A stretch of 64,000 bases of DNA, taken from NCBI GenBank assembly GCA_002437905.1, contig DJRT01000017.1, positions 44,412-108,411 of the forward strand, in the 5' to 3' direction. Source of the DNA: Ruminococcaceae bacterium UBA6353. Lineage in GTDB: Bacteria > Bacillota > Clostridia > Oscillospirales > Acutalibacteraceae. The notes under the pieces were generated by a model. That model saw only the letters and a list, made by a program, of their open reading frames with translations. It was not told the origin of the DNA and searched no databases. Below are positions 43,555-50,669 of this stretch, in pieces. The translations under genes and the position numbers were made by a program. Position 1 is the first letter of the stretch, and each line of letters begins with the position of its first letter.

Positions 43555-43827
43555 TTATTTCGTACTCTTGGAGCCGGCGTGGCCCTTGAAGGTACGGGTG
43601 GGGGCGAACTCGCCCAGCTTGTGGCCGACCATGTCCTCCGTGATGTACACCGGCACATGCTTGCGGCCGTCGTGGACGGCGATCGTGTGACCGACGAAAT
43701 CCGGGAAGATGGTGGAGGAGCGGCTCCAGGTTTTCAGGATGCGCTTCTCACCGGCCTTGTTCATCTCTTGGATCCGCTTCAGCAGCACAGGCTGTACGAA
43801 AGGACCCTTCTTTACGCTTCTACCCAT
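43555..43827 (-). CDS. rpsS: 30S ribosomal protein S19
   Basis: A 90-residue S19 on the small subunit head. It begins MGRSVKKGPFVQP and contains TWSRSSTIFPDFVGHTIAVH. Between rplB and rplV. Confidence 0.97.
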   Translation of the reverse strand: MGRSVKKGPFVQPVLLKRIQEMNKAGEKRILKTWSRSSTIFPDFVGHTIAVHDGRKHVPVYITEDMVGHKLGEFAPTRTFKGHAGSKSTK

Positions 43828-43848
43828 AAATCTTGATCTCCTTTCGCA

Positions 43849-44682
43849 TTACTTGCTGTTACGACGCTTCACGATGAACTTATCGGAGCGGTTATGAGTC
43901 TTGCGGGTCTTATAACCCAGCGCGGGCTTACCCCAGGGGGTCACAGGGCCGGGACGGCCGACGGGGGACTTACCTTCACCACCGCCGTGGGGGTGGTCGT
44001 TCGGGTTCATAACAGAACCGCGCACGGTCGGGCGCCAGCCCATGTGGCGCTTGCGGCCGGCCTTACCGAGCTGCACATTGCTGTGATCGACATTGCCGAC
44101 CTGGCCGATGGTGGCCATGCAGTTCAGCGGCACATAGCGCATCTCGCCGGAGGGCAGACGCACCATAGCCAGGTTGTTCTCCTTGCCCATCAGCTGCGCC
44201 ATCACACCGGCGGAGCGGGCAAGCTGTGCACCCTTGCCGGGGTACAGCTCCACATTGTGGATGAAAGTACCGGTGGGAATGCTGGACAGCGGCAGGGCGT
44301 TGCCCGGCTTGATGTCCGCAGAGGCACCGGCGGTGACGGTGTCACCGACCTTCAGGCCGACGGGAGCGATAATGTACCGCTTCTCGCCATCCTCATAGGT
44401 GACCAGCGCGATATGCGCGCTGCGGTTGGGATCATATTCCAGGGTGGTAACCGTACCGGCGACATCCAGCTTGTTGCGCTTGAAGTCGATGATGCGGTAC
44501 TTCTGGCGGTTGCCGCCGCCGCGATGGCGGATGGTGATGCGGCCGTAGCTATTGCGGCCGGCATTCTTTTTCTTGGGAGCCAGCAGGCTCTTTTCCGGAG
44601 CTACCTTGGACAGCGCGGTGTAGTCGATCACGGACATACCGCGGCGGCCCGGAGTAGTCGGCTTATAGGTCTTTGTAGCCAT
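43849..44682 (-). CDS. rplB: 50S ribosomal protein L2
   Basis: A 277-residue L2, needed for subunit joining and peptidyl transferase. It has the OB and SH3-like domains and the C-terminal MNPNDHPHGGGEGKSPVGRP loop that reaches toward the catalytic centre. ATG 44682 (MATKTYKP) has AGGAGAG upstream; a GTG three codons earlier abuts that site. Between rplW and rpsS, with about 130 bases to rplW. Confidence 0.97.
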   Translation of the reverse strand: MATKTYKPTTPGRRGMSVIDYTALSKVAPEKSLLAPKKKNAGRNSYGRITIRHRGGGNRQKYRIIDFKRNKLDVAGTVTTLEYDPNRSAHIALVTYEDGEKRYIIAPVGLKVGDTVTAGASADIKPGNALPLSSIPTGTFIHNVELYPGKGAQLARSAGVMAQLMGKENNLAMVRLPSGEMRYVPLNCMATIGQVGNVDHSNVQLGKAGRKRHMGWRPTVRGSVMNPNDHPHGGGEGKSPVGRPGPVTPWGKPALGYKTRKTHNRSDKFIVKRRNSK

Positions 44683-44813
44683 TCTATTCACTCTCCTAAT
44701 TTTCAGGCTGCATCCGCTGCATACGGGATGCTGCCGGGCTTAGCGGAAGCCGGTGCTGCCGGCCGCAGCCGGCGAACAGCTTCCATACATTGCCCGATCG
44801 GCGTCTTATCCGA

Positions 44814-45104
44814 TCAGAACAGGCCGTCGAAGAACTCGATGGTCTTGGAATCGGCCGTGAGGGTGACGATTGCTTTCTTCCAATCGGAAGTGTAACCCTC
44901 ATAGCGACCCATGCGGCGCTTCGTGCCCTTCATGCTGACGGTGTTCACCTTGGCGACCTTAACGCCGAAGATCTCCTCCACCGCTTTGGCAATCTCGATC
45001 TTGTTGGCGCCGTCGGCTACGCGGAAGGTGTACTTCTTCCCGCTCATGGCCTCCACGGACTTTTCCGTGATGACCGGGGCGAGGATAATATCACGCGCAT
45101 TCAT
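44814..45104 (-). CDS. rplW: 50S ribosomal protein L23
   Basis: A 96-residue L23 at the tunnel exit, docking site for trigger factor and SRP. It begins MNARDIILAPVITEKSVEAM and has VNTVSMKGTKRRMGRYEGY. The ATG overlaps the rplD stop by one base. Confidence 0.97.
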   Translation of the reverse strand: MNARDIILAPVITEKSVEAMSGKKYTFRVADGANKIEIAKAVEEIFGVKVAKVNTVSMKGTKRRMGRYEGYTSDWKKAIVTLTADSKTIEFFDGLF

Positions 45105-45727
45105 CAGTTATATACCTCCTCGAGCTGAGCCACCGCGTCCTTCACCACGATGAATTTATCGCAGTTGAGGACATCGTACACATTCAGCGTGTTGACCAGC
45201 GCGGTCTTGACACCAGGGATGTTGCGGGCCGCCAGAATAACCTTCTCATCCTTCTGGGGCAGCACCAGCAGCACCTTCTTGTCGGCGCCCAGCGCCTTGA
45301 GCATCGTGGCCACGGTCTTGGTCTTGATCTCATCCAGGGTCAGCTTGCTGAGCACCAGCATCTCGCCGGCGGCCACCTTGGAGGAGAAAGCGGACTGCAG
45401 AGCCAGACGGCGCACCTTCTTGGGCAAAGCGAAGCGGTAGCTGCGGGGCTTGGGGCCCAGCGCAATGCCGCCATGCGTCCACTGGGGAGCGCGGGTAGAG
45501 CCCTGACGGGCGTGACCCGTACCCTTCTGGCGCCACGGCTTCTTGCCGCCGCCGCTGACTTCCGTGCGGGTCTTGGTCGACTGCGTGCCCTGGCGCTGGT
45601 TGGCCAGGTAGTTGATCACGGCGCTGTGCATCACCGTCTGGTTCGGCTCAATGCCGAAGACGGCCTCGCTCAGCTCCATGGAGCCGGTCTTTCTTCCGGA
45701 CATGCTGTAAACAGATACTGTAGGCAT
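45104..45727 (-). CDS. rplD: 50S ribosomal protein L4
   Basis: A 207-residue L4 with the extended tunnel loop (KKPWRQKGTGHARQGSTRAP). In E. coli L4 represses its own operon by attenuation and translational control in the S10 leader; the leader here contains a terminator-like hairpin, but L4 involvement is untested. Between rplC and rplW. Confidence 0.97.
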   Translation of the reverse strand: MPTVSVYSMSGRKTGSMELSEAVFGIEPNQTVMHSAVINYLANQRQGTQSTKTRTEVSGGGKKPWRQKGTGHARQGSTRAPQWTHGGIALGPKPRSYRFALPKKVRRLALQSAFSSKVAAGEMLVLSKLTLDEIKTKTVATMLKALGADKKVLLVLPQKDEKVILAARNIPGVKTALVNTLNVYDVLNCDKFIVVKDAVAQLEEVYN

Positions 45728-45744
45728 CTATAGCTCCTCCTTCC

Positions 45745-46380
45745 TTAGGCTTTCTTGACGGTGTCGGAGATCATCACGATGCCCTTGCGTGCGCCGGGAA
45801 TGGCGCCCTTGATGGCGATCAGGTTGTTCTCCGCGTCGATTTTCACGATCTCCAGGTTCTGCACGGTTACGCGCTCGGCACCCAGATGGCCGGCACCCTT
45901 CATGCCCTTATAGACACGGGAGGGAGAGGAGCAGGCGCCCAAAGAGCCGGCGTGGCGGGCCACAGGGCCGGTGCCGTGGGTCTCTTTCAGGCGGGCGTGG
46001 TTCCAGCGCTTGATGGCGCCGGCATAGCCTTTACCCTTGCTGGTGCCAACCACATCCACATGCTCGCCGACGGCGAAAGTGTCAGCCTTGACCACATCGC
46101 CGACGCTCAGCACATCGCAGTCCGCCAGACGGAACTCGCGCAGGGTGCGCTTGGGCGCCACATCGGATTTGTCAAAGTGGCCCTTCATGGGCTTATTGAC
46201 TTTCTCCGCCTTCACATCGCCGAAGCCAAGCTGCACGGCGGTGTAGCCGTCGTTTTCGACGGTCTTCTTCTGAACAACGACGCAGGGACCGGCCTCAACG
46301 ACGGTCACCGGAACGACATTGCCCTTTTCGTCGAAGATCTGCGTCATGCCGATCTTCTTGCCGATGATACCTTTTTGCAT
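45745..46380 (-). CDS. rplC: 50S ribosomal protein L3
   Basis: A 211-residue L3, one of the two assembly initiators of the large subunit. It begins MQKGIIGKKIGMTQIF and has the extension loop with GTGPVARHAGSLGACSSP. ATG 46380 has AAGGAGG upstream. An unusually long 150-base GC-rich gap separates it from rpsJ. Confidence 0.97.
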   Translation of the reverse strand: MQKGIIGKKIGMTQIFDEKGNVVPVTVVEAGPCVVVQKKTVENDGYTAVQLGFGDVKAEKVNKPMKGHFDKSDVAPKRTLREFRLADCDVLSVGDVVKADTFAVGEHVDVVGTSKGKGYAGAIKRWNHARLKETHGTGPVARHAGSLGACSSPSRVYKGMKGAGHLGAERVTVQNLEIVKIDAENNLIAIKGAIPGARKGIVMISDTVKKA

Positions 46381-46530
46381 TGTCTATACCTCCTTGGTTA
46401 TTGGTTGATCACAGCGCATCGTTTGCGGCCGGCCGCGGCTTTCCGGAGTCTTCCGGAGTTCCCGGCGCGGTGCCGGATGTACATTGACCAACATGACCTC
46501 GCGTAAATGGACCTCTGGCAAGCCGTGGGT

Positions 46531-46842
46531 TTACAGCTTGATCTCGATGTCCACACCGGCGGGGAGCTCAAGGCCCTGGAGGGCCTCAACGGTCTTGTTC
46601 GACGGTCTGAGAATATCAATCAGACGCTTGTGGGTGCGGGTCTCGAACTGCTCACGGGCATCCTTGTACTTGTGAACAGCACGCAGGATGGTCACGACCT
46701 CTTTCTCCGTGGGGAGCGGGACGGGGCCGGAAACGCGGGCACCGGTGCGGTGTGCGGTCTCCACGATCTTCGCCGCGGCCTGATCCACAAGCTGATGATC
46801 GTACCCTTTGATACGAATACGGATTTTTTCTTTGACTGCCAC
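46531..46842 (-). CDS. rpsJ: 30S ribosomal protein S10 (GTG start)
   Basis: A 103-residue S10, also the NusE antitermination factor. It begins at GTG 46842, read M-A-V-K-E-K-I-R-I, with AAGGAGG upstream, and contains HRTGARVSGPVPLPTEKEVV. First gene of the superoperon, behind a leader of about 360 bases. Upstream genes usual in Firmicutes (rpsL, rpsG, fusA, tuf) are not here. Confidence 0.97.
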   Translation of the reverse strand: MAVKEKIRIRIKGYDHQLVDQAAAKIVETAHRTGARVSGPVPLPTEKEVVTILRAVHKYKDAREQFETRTHKRLIDILRPSNKTVEALQGLELPAGVDIEIKL

Positions 46843-46900
46843 TGTAAAACGCCTCCTTAAAAATTTGAGTTGGCGGGCGACGCTGAAAACCTGACACACC

Positions 46901-46920
46901 GCCGGGTGTTTCCACCCGGC
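46901..46920 (-). promoter_or_regulatory. GNRA-capped hairpin in the S10 leader
   Basis: On the transcript, GCCGGGTG pairs with CACCCGGC around a GAAA tetraloop, 6 bases after the terminator-like hairpin and 59 bases before the rpsJ start. A candidate protein-binding or stabilising element. Confidence 0.6.
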
Positions 46921-46925
46921 CAATG

Positions 46926-46957
46926 AAAAAACCGGCAGCCCGCCTGACGGGCTCCGG
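46926..46957 (-). terminator. Intrinsic terminator inside the S10 operon leader
   Basis: On the transcript CCGGAGCCCG pairs with CGGGCT and CCGG (one bulged G, five-base loop) followed directly by six U residues. It lies between the promoter at 47208 and rpsJ, so it would stop transcription before the first gene unless bypassed. Confidence 0.7.
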
Positions 46958-47207
46958 GTCGGCACAGCGTCCTGCGCACAGCATGGCCGGCAGTTACGCA
47001 AGGCGGCAGCCGCGTCCGTTGGGCAGACGAAGCAGCCGTTTTGCCGGCTCTGCACACAGTATTCTTTCGCCCGGTTTGAAATCGGACATACTCAGCGGAA
47101 AAACCGGCTTCTGTGAGCCGCAACCTCCCGCGTCATCGCATATCGTGCAGTCTTTGCGCGCCTGAAAACGGGCAGAATTTCCCTGCCGTTCGCAATCGCG
47201 CTTGTCT
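46958..47207 (-). other. Upstream part of the S10 leader
   Basis: About 250 bases transcribed ahead of the terminator-like hairpin. A short stem CGGCT/AGCCG followed by five U residues is visible near 47099-47120. No convincing open reading frame with a ribosome binding site is present; the longest frame (46857-47123) has no start signal and crosses the terminator. Confidence 0.5.
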
Positions 47208-47236
47208 ATGATACTACAAATGACAAAGAAATGCAA
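47208..47236 (-). promoter_or_regulatory. Promoter of the S10-spc-alpha superoperon
   Basis: On the minus strand TTGCAT and TATCAT are separated by 17 bases. The predicted start near 47201 leaves a leader of about 360 bases to rpsJ. Confidence 0.75.
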
Positions 47237-47255
47237 GCTTTTTTTGCATTTTTTC

Positions 47256-47301
47256 AAAAAAATTTTCGGGGCTCCCCGGCCACCGCCGGAAAGCCCCGAA
47301 A
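47256..47301 (-). terminator. Terminator of the P-type ATPase operon
   Basis: On the minus strand TTTCGGGGCT pairs with AGCCCCGAAA, followed by a run of seven T residues. It separates the metal transport operon from the ribosomal protein promoter. Confidence 0.85.
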
Positions 47302-47326
47302 CACCAGCAATAGCAGGCCTTAAAGC

Positions 47327-47494
47327 TTACAGAAAGAGCAGCAGTGCGCACGCGGCAGCCAGGCCGCCGCCGATTATGCTGACAACCGTGTAAATCCGCT
47401 TGGACTCCCGATCCTCTTTCTCCTTTATAAGGTAATAAAGACCCGCCGCAAGCACAAGGATGCCGATAATGAGACCAATAATTTTGATAGCCAC
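47327..47494 (-). CDS. Small two-helix membrane protein coupled to the P-type ATPase
   Basis: A 55-residue protein with two hydrophobic helices (about 4-24 and 36-55) joined by a charged loop (KEKEDRESKR). The start is GTG 47494, 8 bases after GGAGG, and overlaps the ATPase stop codon as TAGTG, so translation is coupled. I do not recognise the family. The tight coupling suggests an accessory role for the transporter. Confidence 0.7.
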   Translation of the reverse strand: MAIKIIGLIIGILVLAAGLYYLIKEKEDRESKRIYTVVSIIGGGLAAACALLLFL

Positions 47495-49365
47495 TATTTT
47501 TTCCTCCACTTCAATAAAAATGCCGAATTGGTGATCACAAGCACAGAGCCTGCATTATGGACCAGAGCGCCGACCACGGGGTTCAATGTGCCGATAATGG
47601 CCAACACAATGGCAATGAAATTCAAGGTCATCGAGAAGGTCATGTTCAGCTTGATGGTGGTCATCATCCGCTTGGACAGCGCCACCAGATGGGGCAGTTC
47701 CTTCACCTCGTCGTCCACCAGCGCGATATCGGCCGCATCCACGGCAATGTCGCTACCCACGCCGCCAATGGCAATGCCCACATCCGCTTTTTTGAGCGCC
47801 GGGGCATCATTGACACCGTCGCCGATCATACACACAGGCATATTCTGGCTCTGATATTCATCAATAGCGTGCAGCTTATCCTCCGGCAGACAGTTTGCCC
47901 GAATCTCGCCAATGTGCAGCTTGTCTGCAATAGTTCTGGCGGCGCTTTCGTGATCGCCGGTGAGCAAAACGGGCTGCACACCCAGAGCGGACAGAGCGGC
48001 GATCGTGGCCGTGCTTTCTTTCCGCAGCGTATCGGAAAGAGCAAGAAACCCGACAAACACGCCATCCGCCGCCACATAGGTTATGGTGCAGCCCTGCTGA
48101 ATGTATGCCTCGGCAGACGGCAGGGAAGGAATTTCGACCGCCTGCTCCTGCAGCAGTGCGGGGTTGCCCGCAAGGACGGGCTTGCCCTCCACCACAGCAC
48201 ACACGCCGCGGCCGGGTATCATCTGAAAATTCTTGGCTTCAGGCAATGCTTCTCCGGTTTTCTTATAGCAGCTTACGATGGCTTTGCCCAGCGGATGCTC
48301 GGAGAACTGTTCCGCCGCGGCCGCCGTCCGGTAGAGGGCCGCTTCGCTGAAATCCCCCGAAACATTGCTGACGGCAACAACCTGTGGCGCGCCGTAGGTC
48401 AGGGTGCCGGTCTTGTCAAAGGCGATAATCCTGGACCTGGCCAGCCGTTCCAGCGCGTCGCCTTCGCGGACGAGAAAGCCATGCTTTGTGGCATTGCCGA
48501 TGGCCGCCATGATCGCCGTAGGCGTCGCCAGCACCAGGGCGCAGGGGCAGAACACAACGAGGATCGTGACCGCACGGATGATCTGCCCGGTGATCAGCCA
48601 GGTCAGAGCGGCAGCGGAAAGTGCAATGACGACGATCCAGGTCGCCCAGCGGTCGGCCAGCCCAACGATTTTTGCCTTGCCCGCATCCGCCGACTGCACC
48701 AGCCGGATCATCCGCTGAATAGAGTTGTCCTCGCCGACCTTTGCCGCCTCCATCTCAAACGCGCCAAATTGGTTAACCGTACCGCTGGATACCGTATCGC
48801 CCACGGTCTTGTCCACCGGGAGGGATTCGCCGGTCATCACCGCCTGATTGATGGAGGTCTGACCGGAAAGAATGACGCCATCCACAGGTACGCTTTCGCC
48901 TGGAAGAACGCGGACGCGGTCACCGACCTGAACCTGCTCAGCAGGGACGATCTCCTCCTTGCCGTTTCGCAGCACCCGCGCCGTCTGCGGCGTCAGATGC
49001 ACCAGCTTCTCAATTCCGGCTCTGGCTCTGGCCACCGTCAGCTCCTCAAGCAGTGCGCCGAGCTGCATAATGAACGCCACTTCCCCGGCAGCAAAGGTCT
49101 CGCCGATACAGACAGAGGCGATCAGCGCCAAGGAAACCAACACATCCGCCTTGATATCGAACGCCGTGACCAGCCCGATCACTGCCTCCAGGACAATCGG
49201 CAGGCCGCACAGCGCGATGGCGATCCACGCCATATCAAAGGGGAACGGCTGCCGTTTCAAAAGGCTGCAAACAACAGCCACCCCGGAAACACTCAGCAAC
49301 ACGCCATCTTTTTTCGTTCCGCCAAGCTCCAGCAAATGCTCCAGCTTTTCCATGATGCTTCGCAT
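47494..49365 (-). CDS. Heavy-metal P1B-type ATPase, probably Cu(I) exporter
   Basis: A 623-residue metal pump. It has the actuator loop TGES (178-181), the membrane metal site CPC (273-275), the phosphorylated Asp317 in DKTGT, the SEHPLG motif of P1B pumps, and GDGVNDAP. No N-terminal metal-binding domain precedes the first helices. The last membrane region reads ALVHNAGSVLVITNS, unlike the MSS-type sequence of classical CopA, so specificity from sequence alone is uncertain. Two CsoR-type operators at the promoter favour copper(I). ATG 49365 has AAAGGAG upstream. Confidence 0.9.
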   Translation of the reverse strand: MRSIMEKLEHLLELGGTKKDGVLLSVSGVAVVCSLLKRQPFPFDMAWIAIALCGLPIVLEAVIGLVTAFDIKADVLVSLALIASVCIGETFAAGEVAFIMQLGALLEELTVARARAGIEKLVHLTPQTARVLRNGKEEIVPAEQVQVGDRVRVLPGESVPVDGVILSGQTSINQAVMTGESLPVDKTVGDTVSSGTVNQFGAFEMEAAKVGEDNSIQRMIRLVQSADAGKAKIVGLADRWATWIVVIALSAAALTWLITGQIIRAVTILVVFCPCALVLATPTAIMAAIGNATKHGFLVREGDALERLARSRIIAFDKTGTLTYGAPQVVAVSNVSGDFSEAALYRTAAAAEQFSEHPLGKAIVSCYKKTGEALPEAKNFQMIPGRGVCAVVEGKPVLAGNPALLQEQAVEIPSLPSAEAYIQQGCTITYVAADGVFVGFLALSDTLRKESTATIAALSALGVQPVLLTGDHESAARTIADKLHIGEIRANCLPEDKLHAIDEYQSQNMPVCMIGDGVNDAPALKKADVGIAIGGVGSDIAVDAADIALVDDEVKELPHLVALSKRMMTTIKLNMTFSMTLNFIAIVLAIIGTLNPVVGALVHNAGSVLVITNSAFLLKWRKK

Positions 49366-49381
49366 AGATAAGGCTCCTTTC

Positions 49382-49399
49382 TATACCCCATGGGGTATA
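49382..49399. promoter_or_regulatory. CsoR-type operator, downstream site
   Basis: TATACCCCATGGGGTATA, a perfect 18-base palindrome of the G/C-tract type bound by CsoR. It lies just after the -10 box of the ATPase promoter, next to the transcription start. Confidence 0.9.
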
Positions 49400-49404
49400 T
49401 CTTT

Positions 49405-49433
49405 ATTATACCCATGGGGGTATACATTGTCAA
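49405..49433 (-). promoter_or_regulatory. Consensus promoter of the P-type ATPase operon
   Basis: TTGACA and TATAAT, both perfect, with a 17-base spacer that is itself largely the second CsoR site. A promoter this strong implies tight repression when metal is low. Confidence 0.92.
49407..49424. promoter_or_regulatory. CsoR-type operator, promoter-spacer site
   Basis: TATACCCATGGGGGTATA, an 18-base near-palindrome covering the spacer and most of the -10 box. Its centre is 25 bases from that of the downstream site. Confidence 0.88.
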
Positions 49434-49444
49434 GAGGCAAAAAG

Positions 49445-49473
49445 AAAAAAGCCGGCTCACAGAGCCGGCTTTT
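49445..49473 (-). terminator. Terminator of csoR
   Basis: AAAAGCCGGCTC pairs with GAGCCGGCTTTT around a three-base loop, with a further T run on the minus strand. It ends the csoR transcript before the ATPase promoter. Confidence 0.85.
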
Positions 49474-49482
49474 CCAAGCTTT

Positions 49483-49758
49483 TTATTGCATATTGGCAAA
49501 TCGCTCCACCGCTTTGGTAAAGCTTTCGATGGTCTTGTCCGCATCGCCGTGCTGGATGCCGTCCCGGACACAATGCCGGATATGGCCCTCCAGTACGACC
49601 TTGCCGCAGCCATTCAGCGCTGATTTGGCTGCATTGATCTGTGTCAGAATATCCTCACACGGCACATCCTCGTCGATCATGCGGTCGATGGCCTGCACCT
49701 GCCCGATGATCTTTTTTAAGCGGCGGTGCAGATTTTCGGCATCCATGCATTGTCTCAT
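49483..49758 (-). CDS. csoR: CsoR-type metal-sensing transcriptional repressor
   Basis: A 91-residue all-helical repressor of the CsoR/RcnR family (DUF156). The Cu(I) ligand set is present: Cys34 in DVPCEDIL, His59 and Cys63 in EGHIRHC, the C-H-C pattern of copper sensors. Copper binding releases the operator and opens the ATPase promoter. I chose ATG 49758, 8 bases after GGAGG; upstream in-frame ATGs overlap that site. It has its own promoter and terminator, upstream of and codirectional with the ATPase operon. Confidence 0.93.
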   Translation of the reverse strand: MRQCMDAENLHRRLKKIIGQVQAIDRMIDEDVPCEDILTQINAAKSALNGCGKVVLEGHIRHCVRDGIQHGDADKTIESFTKAVERFANMQ

Positions 49759-49801
49759 AAGCGCATCCTCCATACAAATCAAGGATAAGGGGTATGCGTT
49801 T

Positions 49802-49830
49802 ATTATACCGTGCATGGCCGCAAAAGTCAA
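49802..49830 (-). promoter_or_regulatory. Promoter of csoR
   Basis: TTGACT and TATAAT with a 17-base spacer on the minus strand. Downstream, ATACCCCTTAT resembles only one half of a CsoR site, so autoregulation, if any, is weak. Confidence 0.8.
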
Positions 49831-49848
49831 CGCCGATCTGCCATCCGC

Positions 49849-50499
49849 TTACCGCGTCTTCCCCTGCTGGAACAGCCAATCCCACAGCTCCTCCGAAGAA
49901 AACGCCGCGTCCCAGGCATTATGCTCCGCACAGGGCAGGATCGTCAGCCGCGCATGGCCGCCGCAATCGTTGACAGCCCGCACCATGTGCAGGCTTTCCT
50001 CCGGCAGCACCACGCGGTCGCGCGCGCCGTGGAATGCCCATATCGGCATCTCCTTCAGGCGGCCGGCGTTCCAGTACATGCCGCCGCCGCACACCGGCAC
50101 CAGTGCCGCAAACAGCTCCGGGCAGGTCATCGCCAGCTGCCAGGAGGTGTAGCCGCCCATGCTGGAGCCGCACAGGTACACCCGATCGGGATCCACATCC
50201 GGCCGCGCCGCCTGCTGCCGGACAAAATCAATCAGCGTCTCAAACAGCTCGAACCAGGTATTGGCATGGCACTGCGGCGCAACGATATGCGCGGCGATCG
50301 GCCGGCCGCGGTCCAGCTCACCGATCGGCCCGACATGCCCCAATCCATCCAGCGAATCCCCGCGGCTGCCCGCCCCGTGGATGTACAAAATCAGCGGCTG
50401 CCGCTCCTCGCCCGCAGCCACATGCGACAGATAGCGCAGATATTTCCCCGTTTTGTGATCTTCAAAAAGCTCCTTCTGCCAAAGCTCGCTCGTCTCCAT
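49849..50499 (-). CDS. Alpha/beta hydrolase
   Basis: A 216-residue esterase-like alpha/beta hydrolase of the dienelactone hydrolase/feruloyl-esterase-like group. The nucleophile elbow is GSSMGG, the acid is the Asp in GARDRVV, and the catalytic His is in AEHNAW; the oxyanion region is YIHGAGSRGD. No signal peptide. I chose ATG 50499, 9 bases after GGAGG; an ATG at 50505 and a longer frame to 50613 are less likely. The substrate is unknown, perhaps acylated sugars or small esters. Confidence 0.85.
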   Translation of the reverse strand: METSELWQKELFEDHKTGKYLRYLSHVAAGEERQPLILYIHGAGSRGDSLDGLGHVGPIGELDRGRPIAAHIVAPQCHANTWFELFETLIDFVRQQAARPDVDPDRVYLCGSSMGGYTSWQLAMTCPELFAALVPVCGGGMYWNAGRLKEMPIWAFHGARDRVVLPEESLHMVRAVNDCGGHARLTILPCAEHNAWDAAFSSEELWDWLFQQGKTR

Positions 50500-50566
50500 C
50501 TGCATTTTCCTCCGTTCCATTGCCTCCGCCGTAGGGCGCCGGCAAAGCCTATTGCAAACTGCCCCT

Positions 50567-50595
50567 ATGGTACTACAAGCTGCCGGGAAAAGCAA
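50567..50595 (-). promoter_or_regulatory. Promoter of the alpha/beta hydrolase gene
   Basis: TTGCTT and TACCAT with a 17-base spacer on the minus strand, giving a leader of about 60 bases. Confidence 0.55.
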
Positions 50596-50613
50596 GCCCT
50601 TTTGCTGGCGCAA

Positions 50614-50652
50614 AAAAGCGACCGGTCTGCGGCGGCTGCCGCAGACCGGTCG
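50614..50652 (-). terminator. Terminator of the beta-propeller gene
   Basis: A 15-base perfect stem (50619-50633 with 50638-50652) followed on the minus strand by six T residues. Confidence 0.9.
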
Positions 50653-50669
50653 GGCAAAGCCCTTCGGCT

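Noticed and set aside
46857..47123. An 88-codon minus-strand frame in the S10 leader
   Set aside because: It crosses the terminator hairpin, lacks a ribosome binding site and has the composition of untranslated GC-rich DNA.
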